From Rotaria sp. Silwood1 (lineage: Eukaryota; Rotifera; Eurotatoria; Philodinida; Philodinidae), in NCBI GenBank assembly GCA_905250075.1, contig CAJNOP010000223.1:1-64000 (forward strand): a stretch of 64,000 nucleotides of DNA, in the 5' to 3' direction. Position numbers and translations under genes: made by a program. Positions within the stretch are counted from its first letter, which is position 1, and every line of letters starts with the position of its first letter. The notes under the pieces are model-generated. The model saw only the letters and a list, made by a program, of their open reading frames with translations. It ran no database searches and was not told where the DNA came from. Of the stretch, positions 48,341 to 58,011 are shown piece by piece.

Positions 48341-49525
48341 CTAACAAGCGTGCAAACTCTTCTCCATTTCCACCCAATCGTAGTGACCGGCCATTTTCAA
48401 AATCCAATTTTGACTCGGATGGTGACCAATGAAATCATGAGGAAATCCAAGTTTGAATTCGTATGCTTCTTCGATTTCTTTGATTTCTTCTTTGCTTAAA
48501 CGCACTTTCATCGCATCTATGTTGTCCTGTAAATGTTCGACTTTCAGAATGCCGACAATAGGAAAGATGTATGGTTGTTTTGCCATTACATAAGCCAAAG
48601 CAATTTGCGTAAGAGAAACGTTCTTGGCCTTACCGATTTTGTCTAACACAGCAGTGACAGCTTGATCTTCTTCAGATGGACCTAGATAAGTTGAATAAAG
48701 TCAATTACAAGTCACAAAATGATCACGTGTACATTTAACACAGACTTTGAAACTTCTAACATTAGTTGCTCTTCCTATTACACAGAGGTAGATTAAAACA
48801 GAAAATTTTTAATCTATCCGATTTTTCGTTACATTTTTTCAATTTTTTTTGGAGTCTTTATCGATATTTCTAGTATTTTTGCAGCATTTTCAATATTTTA
48901 TTCGATATTTAATGAATTTTTCTTAATTGTCACCGAAGCTATTCGTTGAACCGTAAACAAGCAAACATGTGTTGTCAAAGAAGGCTCATGGATGACGACA
49001 GTAGCGGTCAAAGTTTCATCCTACATAAAGCTCAACTCATGACTTTTTCTATGAAACTTTAACAAAACTGAAGATAAAATAGAGCTATTACCAATGCACG
49101 TAGAGAAGATCGATGTAATCGGTTTGAAGTTTTTTCAAGGATGCAACTACACTTTCATGCAGAGATTTTGTCGAATTTCCAGAAAAATTCACATGGATTG
49201 GTTCTTTCTCCCAGTCTGATCTATATCCACTTGTATACTTAGTTGCAATTATCATCTGACTGCGATTCTGCCGTTTGGCCATCCATTCTCCCAACCAGAT
49301 TTCACTTTGCTCATTCTGATAACTGTTGTCAGTGTCGATGAAATTCCCGCCCGCATCGTAAAATGAATCAAGAATTTTGCACGAATTTTCTTTTGACCGT
49401 GTTCCCAAATGTTCCCATGCATCACCGATAGACAGTGCTCCCAAACATAGTGGCGATACGCGAACAGCTGCAGTTGGAGACAAAAGACGATATTTTTCCA
49501 GAGCACTTGAAGGAGATGGTGCCGA
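48341..49525 (-). pseudogene. aldo-keto reductase (aryl-alcohol dehydrogenase type) lacking its middle
   Basis: The 5' piece (49525 to about 49090) starts SALEKYRLLSPTAAVRVSPL and includes GNFIDTDNSYQNE, IATKYTSGYR and DYIDLLYVHW, supplying the Asp, Tyr, Lys and His of the aldo-keto reductase tetrad. The 3' piece (48681-48341) carries LTQIALAYVMAKQ, FPIVGILKVEHLQDN and EEIEEAYEFKLGFP, the C-terminal NADPH-binding part. About 110 residues that normally link the two are absent: the 400 bp between the pieces show no coding match, and joining the visible donor (CATTG then GTAATA) to the acceptor at 48682 gives a stop. The upstream ATG (49531-49529) is followed at once by TAA. Close relatives in my memory are fungal aryl-alcohol dehydrogenases, so an old horizontal gain is possible. 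Confidence 0.75.
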
Positions 49526-49531
49526 TTACAT

Positions 49532-50645
49532 ATTTGAATTAGTATGAATCTAGATGTGCGATAATAGAAAGTCTGAAATTAATGATTTTCAAGACTGAGG
49601 GATTTGCAACGAGCTAAATGCTCAAAGACAATGAAAAACTTTTAGAGCAATCGCAAGTGGTTCAAGAAATGAAAGTCTTAGATGAAGACAATAAGGTTTT
49701 TTATAGAAACTTTCTTCGAATTGAGTTTCAATTGGTGCTAATCTTACCACTGAATTTTATATGTTAGTGATGGATCAAAAAAAAGTCTAGCCCTGAAGAG
49801 CCTAAATTTCTACCTAGCATAAAGTTATTTTATATGAAAGGTTTCGCAAAATAATTCTATGATAAATGATTATTATGCGTACTAGATCTTATCAATCATA
49901 TATAAAAGCAGTTACGAAGACTACAAACAATGAAAAGAAATTCTGTGAATTAGACTGAGTTTTTTGTTTAGTAAACAAAAGCTATTGCTTAGTTTTTAAG
50001 ACTTCTTCCTTCATTACTTATCTAGATCTAGATATTTCAAAGCTTTGATTTGAGAAAATTGATAACTGACATGCCACTTTTTAAGTGTCCGCTCTATATT
50101 TGTTCTTGAAATACAAATATCACTATGTTGTCACTAACATTTTCTGGGTGAGAACTTTTTGAAGAGTCAGCAAGCATCAGAAATATGCATACAATTAGAA
50201 AATAATTTCTACGTTGAATATCAACTTCGTCACTTCAAGGTCTTCCTAATGTATAAGAAGGAAGAATGTTCATGCAGAATAATTTAACTTAACATGAAGA
50301 TCGTCCTCATTTTACTTTCTATCTTACTTGCAACTACGGACTTAGTTCAAAATTTTTATACTAATTTTAAACAAGATATTGTTGCAAAAATAAATAGAAA
50401 AGAAAACTAGAAAAGCAGTAGTCTAGTGTGTCTTACATATGTGAGAGTTGCAGAGTTATCAGGAGCATAAAAAAGAATGTGTCTTCACAAACACAAGCAC
50501 GCAGTGAAGCTACAATATAGAAGAAAAGAAAGCGAGAAAACGAAAAGAAAAGAGCTGTGTCTTCATGCTCACAATCACGCAATGCGACAAGATTATAGAA
50601 AGAAAGAAAAACAGAAACGAAAAAGAACATGAGTGTCTCCTTCGA
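49532..50645. other. intergenic, nothing recognised
   Basis: No gene supported. At 50.43-50.62 kb two related segments of about 90 bp repeat in tandem: purine-rich GAAAAGAAAG words together with GTGTCTTCA...CACAA.CACGCA.TG. The tandem copies differ at several positions. Confidence 0.4.
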
Positions 50646-50994
50646 CGTCGGTGAAGTTAGCAGCCGATTTGAATAATTCTGGCAGCGATTCGCCTAGGAA
50701 CTTGGTCCAACGTTTCTATTCTCGGTCCAATTACAACTCGACGAGCTCTATCCAATGGTATGCCCAGATTTTCGATAGTCCAATTTATAATTTTCAGATG
50801 CTTACTGGTACCATCTATCAGCCCAAAAATTATACTTTAGCCTATCGAAAATCTGAGCATATCATTGGATAGAGCTCGTCGAGTTGTACTTGGACCGAGA
50901 GAGTCTATGGGCTTTTTTATTTCAAACTGAATTCTAAAATCAAAAAAACCGCACCAACTTCTTCCGAATCAAACTTTTCTCGTTTGATACTACG

Positions 50995-51090
50995 TAGTCC
51001 CACTAAAAACCCTTAGTCCCTTCTAGTCCTGCAAAGTCCCCCCACAAAAAGCTTAGTCCCCGCTTAGTCCCTTGTGCAGGGGACTAAAGC
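50995..51090. repeat. AGTCCC direct repeats
   Basis: At least six imperfect copies of a TTAGTCCC/TAGTCCC word are spaced by 5-20 bases, ending in a small hairpin TTAGTCCCTTGTGCAGGGGACTAA. The array sits inside the composite foldback. Confidence 0.6.
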
Positions 51091-51096
51091 CTATAG

Positions 51097-51207
51097 TACA
51101 CAAAGCCACAAGCACACCCTCACCCACACTCGCGCGCCCACACCCGCACCATGGGTGTGGGTGTGTGTGTGGGTCCCAGACCAACACCCACACCCTCAGT
51201 CACTCCC
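51097..51207. repeat. CCCACA/TGTGGG hairpin block 7 (largest)
   Basis: CACACCCTCACCCACACTCG, then GCCCACACCCGCACC, face ATGGGTGTGGGTGTGTGTGT, followed again by CACCCACACCC. This is the most telomere-like block of the window, with several full CCCACA or TGTGGG units in both orientations. Confidence 0.7.
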
Positions 51208-51799
51208 CCCCTCACTCCTAGACTCAAGTTTCAGTTTGAAATCAAGTATTATTTTTATTTGATAAATTCAGACTGAAATTAAATAACCCATAGTATGGAC
51301 CGAGAATAGGAGACTTGGATCAGGTCGTTGGGCGAATCGCTGCCGGATTACTCGAATCGGCTGCTAACTTCACCTACGCTTCCCTTCGAGTCCCAAAATA
51401 ATTCATACTCTGAGTTTGTTCTAAACATTCTTTCCAACGTTCGGTAGCTTATATAATAGAAACAGACGATTCATTGCATAAGTCTTCTGTGTTTGTTAAG
51501 AAAAGTTCAAATGTACTGCGAATCGGAGGGCTGGACGACATCTCTCAAAATCGAGAAATCATTCCCATTCAAGCAGAAATTCTTATAAAAAGAAGTCAGT
51601 GTTTTATCAGTTATCTTTTTTTTTCATTTTAAGGTCTAAGTCTAGCAGAAACTCTTTTTTATAGTAAGAAATCGAAATATTTCAGGAAGACATCTGTAAG
51701 TTTTGTATTTTGTTGAACGTGAGTTCAATTTTATTTCAAAAAATGAAGAATGAAAGAATAAACAGAATCAAGAAGAACCCTAGAGAATATACTGAGTTA

Positions 51800-52020
51800 A
51801 GGGTACCCAAAAAAGTACCCTGATACCAGTATGTCACAGGAACTTTTGGGTACCAAAGTACTTGCAGGTACTTACAGGTACCTAAGTGGTACTTTGGCAG
51901 GTACCCTGCTGGAAAATGCACAGTAATTGGGTACCTAAAGGTACTGATCAAGTACTGAATTGGGTACCATTGTATAGTATTTCTAAGTACCCTGTTACCA
52001 AATTTTCAGTATGTTCAGGA
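51800..52020. repeat. GGTACC-rich repeat cluster A
   Basis: More than ten GGTAC or GTACC words occur in about 220 bp, many as the palindrome GGTACC, with spacers such as CTGATACCAGTATGTCACAG. Part of this sequence recurs at 25340-25456. The arrangement is partly inverted and partly direct. Confidence 0.6.
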
Positions 52021-52370
52021 TCGAACCTGATCGTTGACTTTTTAAAATTTTTTCTTTTTCTTGAGATAATTTACTAGGTTTTTTTTTACTTTATTCAATT
52101 TAATTTTTTCAATTCCAAAAACTTAGCAGGAACAATGTCGAGATTCGACTCAACTTGAGTTGGTCGTAGACCACTTCAGGGTAGTCCGATCTTAATTTAC
52201 GACCAAGCTCGGCATTTCCTCGACTAAGAAATAGTCAAGAAATAATTTAGAAAAAATTAGTATGAAAATTGATTATTTTCTTATGATTTATCGAGTTGTT
52301 TATATAGAGCCGTACGTAAAAAAGAAAACGGTGAATGAATAGTCGCCACACAGAACGCGAAAAATTTAGG
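52021..52370. other. unique sequence between two GGTACC clusters
   Basis: About 350 bp with no coding signal lies between clusters A and B. It may be an insertion that split one original repeat array, but no terminal repeats were found. Confidence 0.35.
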
Positions 52371-52570
52371 ATACCCTGTCGAGATTTCCTCAGTAAAGTT
52401 ACAGACTTGTGTATCCATGCAGGTACTTATTCAGTGAATGTACTTTTACGGGTACCCCAAACAGTACATACATCAGTAAAATGACTGAGAATTTTCAAAG
52501 TACCCATATTGGGTACCCTGCTAGAGCTTTCTCAGTACATGGGTACCCTGAACTCAGTACTTTCTCTAGG
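52371..52570. repeat. GGTACC-rich repeat cluster B
   Basis: Repeated GGGTACCC and AGTACATG/CAGTAC words with TTTCTCAGTA and TTCAGTGA spacers. It is the same sequence type as 51800-52020. Confidence 0.5.
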
Positions 52571-53537
52571 GAAGAGAATGCTAACAATAACCATTCTGCT
52601 CAAGAATATAAGAAGTACATATATATATATAATGATAACACTATCACGCACTATAAGCTATGCAATAGAAAAATTAATATGCAAAAAGAATGAAAAGAGC
52701 AAGGTCAATATCGATATTTATTGACCATGAGAAAATAGAAACGAATGTAGAGTATTCGATGAAAAGGAAGCGAACGAACAATCTCAAGTGAACAGAAAGA
52801 ACTAAAGAACAGATACATATAAGACAAAGAGAAAGAAAATGAACATGCACATATATAGTTCATAAGGAAGAATTTTTCCTTAACAACATCATTCAACGAT
52901 TTACATTGTCGTAAGGAGCAATAGAAATGTAATAAGGAGAAATTAAGGTTTCATCAATTATTTTCTTGTTCATTTCAAGGACCACGTCTAGTAGGAGTGT
53001 TTTTTCTGTGGAAAGAAATCGATAGAGTGGAAGGAGAGATCATACGTACAATGTGGTACTGACGGACAGAAATGAAAATGATATAGGAAACGATTGTCAT
53101 ATTTTCGTTCTCGAATGTGGATAATTATCACCAGAAATGCTCTATTTTTGTACACGTTAATGATAGTTGGTGGGATTTGTTTGGTTTGCATAGACGCAGT
53201 TGAAAGAAATGTTTTGAATTCATTAATTGACTCCTCTGGGTAGAGTGAAGCTGAGGGATTACGTTGTTTTCACGGTGGTCTTCGCGTGGATACTGTTTGT
53301 GCATGAATTGTATATTTGAATGAGTGTATTTTTTGGCGTAGAAAAGATTTTGTAGAATCGTAGGAGAAACAGTTGAATACAGCATCTTTTAAGTTTGATG
53401 CGTTTTGCGCTTTCTCATGTGCAGATACTTGATTAGTCTCTTTCTGGTGGCCTATGAAAATGAATAGGTAAATATTTTAAATATGGTCCATTGAAGCGAT
53501 TAAAATGTAGCGCGACATGTTACAAGATGCATTTGTT
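52571..53537. other. intergenic, nothing recognised
   Basis: Frames at 52896-52705, 53191-52988 and 53385-53128 have no domain. No supported exon was found, though 3' UTR of the gene fragment to the right could lie here. Confidence 0.4.
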
Positions 53538-54116
53538 TTATTGTTGCCTGTTCGTAATTCGTGATTGATTTTTTCGTTGTTTACTGTTTCGCTTTGTTGT
53601 CTCCTTGTTTTGTTCAATCTGCACAAGTTTTTCCATTTTTTTTTTAGCTAAATTGTGTACGGTGTTCATATCGGCGATTTTGAATGTTGTTTTTGTCGAC
53701 GATGGTTGTGCTAATGGTTGTGGATTTGTGGTGCTTGTTTTGGTTTGATTCTTTGAATAGAAATTTATTCAGAGTCTGTCCTTTGTTCATTTGTCACCCT
53801 ACCTTCGATGATATTGTAGCTGGTGCTGTGGAAACTGTTTTGTTTGTTTTCATATCTTCCTGAAATTATCATTGATTTAAAAATTTTGACTTTAACTTAA
53901 ACTTACTTCATGTTGAAGAACTTACTGAATATCTGCTTGTGAGCCGAACTGATGTGAGGTTCTAGCGGGATGGTTGAGACCTAAAATGAGTCAATAAGCA
54001 TTAAAAAGTCTCTCATTTAGCTCACAATGTTGAATATATACCTTGGACAGACGCACATTAGTTCCAGATGTTTGTAGTGAAATAGTAATAACAAGTTGAT
54101 AGGCATTTTTCGCCAG
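53538..54116 (-). CDS. putative multi-exon hypothetical gene (3' part)
   Basis: Several short open pieces are bounded by good splice sites: 54116-54042 (YQLVITISLQTSGTNVRLSK), 53980 to about 53925 (VSTIPLEPHISSAHKQIF), 53859-53803 and 53750-53538. Two readings are possible. In one, the four pieces join in phase and end at an early stop in the last exon. In the other, a small gene starts at the ATG at 53853 (MKTNKTVSTAPATISSK) and runs through 53750-53538 with a Thr/Pro/Gln-rich middle and a basic, coiled end. Neither matches a family I know. Introns of about 50-65 bp fit the rest of the window. No upstream start exon was found for the longer version. Confidence 0.3.
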
Positions 54117-54892
54117 CTAAGAGTGCTTATAGGATGCTTGCATAATTTTTTAGCCATGCAAATAGCTGCTCAGTGGCTTGGGTGTTAATACTATTCAGCA
54201 CTAGTGGAAATTATAAGGACATACCTAAATCAATCGAATTTAAAGAGCTCACTTTTATTTTTATATGGATTCATATGTGCTCGACACCACCGCCCTACAT
54301 GTCCTTTGAAATGACTTCGATTCACACTAAATTGAGTTTCATAGAGGAATGTTGAGGCTGATATACGTTTCAGATCCTGATCATAATGATTTCTAATAAA
54401 TTCTACCAACTTGCAACCATCATCATAGACATCGCATTTCGAAAAGTGGAAATCGAATGCTAAAAATCAACATGACAAAGTATTTTTGAAGTAACAATGT
54501 TTGAATACGGTATTCTCTAGATGGCGTTCTCTGTTTATGAGAAGTAAATATGATGTATTTAGAATGACGATTCGGATACCAAAATCGAAAAGAAGAAGTT
54601 TAATATTTATTCTGGCTTTACACGTGTATATATCAATATCTAGTAGAGATTTTCGTTCACATCAAATAAAGTTTGGTAATAGACATATTTTATTGTATAT
54701 TCACCGCGAATCGCAGAACATAGAAGACTTATGGTTTCATGCAGCGTTTCGGATCGAAAAATTTCTGAAAATGTGGCGACAATTTTGCAATTCGTTATAG
54801 CAGCAAGTATACCAATGGATCTGTTGCATCATTGAATGTATGTTTCAGGTCTTTCCTTATTCGTTCGACAGTTTGTTGCCACAAATCCACGT
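54117..54892. other. intergenic, nothing recognised
   Basis: Frames at 54173-54355 and 54501-54800 have no recognised domain. Further 5' exons of the hypothetical gene to the left might lie here, but none joined in phase. Confidence 0.35.
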
Positions 54893-55010
54893 TGGGGTGT
54901 GGATTTGGGTGTACTTTAGATCCACACCACACCACATCAACATCAACGCCCCACACTCACATTCACATCCACATGCAGACGCAGACCTACAGCCACAACC
55001 GCACCCTCTA
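54893..55010. repeat. TGTGGG-type hairpin block 8
   Basis: GTTGGGGTGTGGATTTGGGT (54892-54911) is followed by ATCCACACCACACCACATC and a long run of CCACACTCACATTCACATCC-type sequence, giving a hairpin with an extended C/A-rich 3' side. Confidence 0.6.
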
Positions 55011-55245
55011 CTATAAGACAAGACTAAATAAAAATTAATCAAAATCAAATGGAACGACTGGAAGTTTTTAGCCAAAGATACCATGCACTATGGTTTACTA
55101 ATCGGAGAATCTTTAGCTATACTTCATCATCAATCCCTTCTAAATAAAATAACATGTTCTACACCACTAATCATCTATCCTGAAGAGCTATCAATAAAAG
55201 AAAACTTAAAGTTAAGATGAAATCAATGAATCATACACCACCGAA

Positions 55246-55400
55246 GAGTGTGGGTGTTAGTGCAGCTTTGTGTGTTAGTCTGGGGGTAGGTCTCGGTGCC
55301 CATACTTCGATTTGGGACACAAGCAAGAGCCAATCAATTGTTGCGTGTAGTGCAAAGCCAGATCAGCACTCCATAGCTACACCATACACAAACACGCACA
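55246..55400. repeat. TGTGGG-type block 9
   Basis: GAGTGTGGGTGTTAGTG and TGTGTGTTAGTCTGGGGGTAG-like G/T-rich sequence lie near 55246-55290, with a weak C/A-rich partner (ACACCATACACAAACACGCA) near 55378. The inverted pairing is poor. Confidence 0.4.
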
Positions 55401-56362
55401 TCCTGAAAACGGAACCTTAAAGTGTAGACAGTAAGTAGCAGATAAAAAACGAACAATATGTATTATGCTGTAGCAATAGAAGTCGAATAACTTTCTCAGT
55501 GGTCTTTCTTCAAGTGGAAGGCTCTGGAACAAAATTCAACATTTAACATTTTTTGCTTATAATATGTAAGCTATTTTTTCAAAAAGATGAGAAGTCTGGT
55601 TACTATTGAAATCCTTCAAACTATTTGATGAATTTTAGCGACCAAGTAAAACTCTTATTGTGTCAGTATTATTGGATGTCACCTCGAAATAAAAATTTCT
55701 ATTTTTGTGAGAGAACCGTTAAGTTATTTTACTTCAGAGAGACAATCTTTTCATCATACTTTTGCATTCAAAATAAGCAAATTTGGTTTTTTTATCGTTT
55801 TTGTTTCTTTGTCTGGCAAGAAAGAAAAAAATGGCGTTGTTAAATTTCTTTTCTACCTTTTATTTGCACAAATCGTCACTATTTGCAACGTGCGTTTTGT
55901 AGAAAGCTGTAAACCAACGATTTTATCGAACTTCAAGTAAGAAATTTTCAATTTCACAAGTAGTTGAGTCTATTGAAATTGCTCGTAATTTCATTGATCA
56001 TGATTTTAAAATCGTTTCTTAATCCTTATTTCGATAAAAAAAGATTCGCAGCCACCAGTTTATTTTTTAATATTGCATAATGAATTCATACTAAATATTG
56101 AAATTCAGTTTTGTACTAAACACTCGTTTGACATGCAGTTTAATTAAACCGATTATTCAAGGCAAATATAATTGTTCTATAGTCTCGTACGAAATTTGCA
56201 TGGTAGTGTCCAATTCATTTAAAAGAAGATCCTCCTATACATTCACGATCAATTTTACAATTCTGAATAATTCAACACTAAGTCGTAATTGGAGTTGAGG
56301 CAAACCCAAAATGATATTCACTTGAATAGTTATTGAAAAGCTTAAACTTATAATAAGTTACT
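55401..56362. other. intergenic, nothing recognised
   Basis: Short frames at 55625-55940 and 56098-56298 show no domain. No splice-supported gene was found. Confidence 0.4.
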
Positions 56363-58011
56363 TAGGGTGTACCAAAAGCAATGACGCCGATACTATAAAA
56401 TCTTACAGAAGGCTCGAGGAAATTTTCTTTCTATATATACTGATAGCCCAAATCATGCTCAATAATTCTACAATATTTTATAATTTATTCAGATTATATT
56501 ATAATACTGAGTGTATAGCAAGAATAGTCGCGACTATATGAAAACAAAATATGTAAGCACGTTTATCAAGTTTTATTTCATCGAATGTTCGAAGTAATCA
56601 CCCTGGTTGTTCAAACATCATTGCATCCATTTATCAAAGGTCTTTTCATATTCTTCTTTTCTCAACGATTTCATAAACTTATTTACAGCGTCATGCTACG
56701 ATTCGGAATCATCTTGATCACTAAGATTTTGTTTGATCAAGTCAAATAACCAAAAGTCACACGGAGTCAGATCTGTCGAATGAGTTGGGTGTGGTATTAC
56801 CGTTATGCCTTTCGCTTCAAGATAATTCAAAACATCTTTATGAAAATGTGGTTTCCCATTATCATGGTGAAGTTTAATTGCACGAGCACCAAAGGTGAGT
56901 CGTTGGTTCTTGATTTCGTCAACAACTGGCTGCAAACAATTCTTGATGCAGTATTGGTGATCGATAGTTTGTCTAGGTTCAACAGAATGAATTAACACTG
57001 GACCAGTTGACTTAAGAAAAATGCAAAATAAAGTTCTCGGGGCAAAACTACTACGTCGAACCAATGTTGGTGAAGGATCTCCACTTGCTATCCAAGCAGC
57101 ATTTGATGATTTTCGATCAATTTCTTTACGATAAAATCACGATTCATCACCTGTCAAAACATCGCATAGTCTCCAAGTTCTTTGTTCAAATTTTGCTAAA
57201 GTTTCTTAGCATATTCGCACCCGTTCAGCTCGTTGAGAATCGGTCAAATGTTTGGGAACATAGTGTGCAGTAATTTTTTCAGTTTCAGATGGTCGGAAAT
57301 AATTCGTTCGATGGCACCATGGCTCAGACCACTTTACACTCGCAATCTGTCAATTGTACTATAAGGATCATCATTAGTAAGGTTTCGAAATTCTTCAATA
57401 TTAGCAGATGTTGTCTCAGTTACAGGTCTTTCGGGTCGTACTTCATCTTCGTCTTCGATTTCTTCCCGACCTTCACGAAATGATTTTGACCATCTTTGAA
57501 CAGCTCTGAGAAGTGGAACTTGATCACCAAAGACAGATTTTAATTCATTATGAATATCTATTGGTTCAATATCAAGTGCAGTATGCACTTTAATATAGAA
57601 ACGAAAGTGTTCCTTGTCCATTGCAGACAGGTTAACAGTTTTAATCGTGTTATGATATGTTGAGAAAATTAGGCTATATTGTCTTGGTCGTATATTTTTT
57701 CTGCTATTCTCTTCTCTTTCTTGTCTCCTCTGATATCTAGTCGTCTCTATACATCTAAATCGCATATGACCTATTTGTTTTTTTGCGCGTGTATAGTTAG
57801 TTGTTACGTGTGCTCAAGAGAAAAATTCATAAAAATTGACAGCAAATTTCAATAAATCGAAGCATTGCTATTATAATATCATCTGAAGACTTATGAAATA
57901 TTGAAGAATTATAGAACACGACAAGGGCTATCAGTATATATAGAAAGAAAATTTCTTCGAGCATTCTGTAAGATTTCATAGTACCGGCGTCGTTACTTTT
58001 GGTACATCCTA
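56363..58011 (-). mobile_element. mariner-type transposon with long inverted repeats
   Basis: The element runs 56365-58009 between TA dinucleotides. The ends GGGTGTACCAAAAGCAATGA and GGATGTACCAAAAGTAACGA (right end, reverse strand) continue to match with few differences for about 90 bp, through ACTAT-AAATCTTACAGAA and TTTTCTTTCTATATATACTG. Such long repeats are unusual for mariner, whose terminal repeats are normally near 30 bp. It carries one broken transposase gene. Confidence 0.85.
56573..57621 (-). pseudogene. mariner transposase, inactivated
   Basis: From the ATG at 57621 the frame gives a mariner N-terminal HTH region (FYIKVHTALDIEPIDIHNEL, then RWSKSFREGREEIED and VRPERPVTE). Later pieces read DVLTGDES, then LHHDNGKPHFHKDVLNYL, THSTDLTPCDFWLF, where the two Asp lie 34 residues apart (D34D). 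Full length would be about 349 codons, normal for mariner. Damage seen: a stop after TIDRLRV, a frameshift near 57262, stops after VRIC and inside DES-FY (where Trp is expected), one after DDSES and one near the C-terminus. It cannot make an active enzyme. Confidence 0.88.

Larger units (their letters stand above)
50646..51378. mobile_element. composite foldback element, about 730 bp
   Basis: The outer left arm (GGTGAAGTTAGCAGCCGAT at 50650-50668, continuing with GGCAGCGATTCGCC and TCTATTCTCGGTCC) is mirrored at 51293-51374, ending CGGCTGCTAACTTCACC. Inside the left arm is a second hairpin: CAACTCGACGAGCTCTATCC at about 50733 pairs with GGATAGAGCTCGTCGAGTTG at about 50867. The centre holds AGTCCC-type repeats (50995-51090) and a large CCCACA/TGTGGG block (51097-51207). 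No protein is encoded. Confidence 0.7.
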
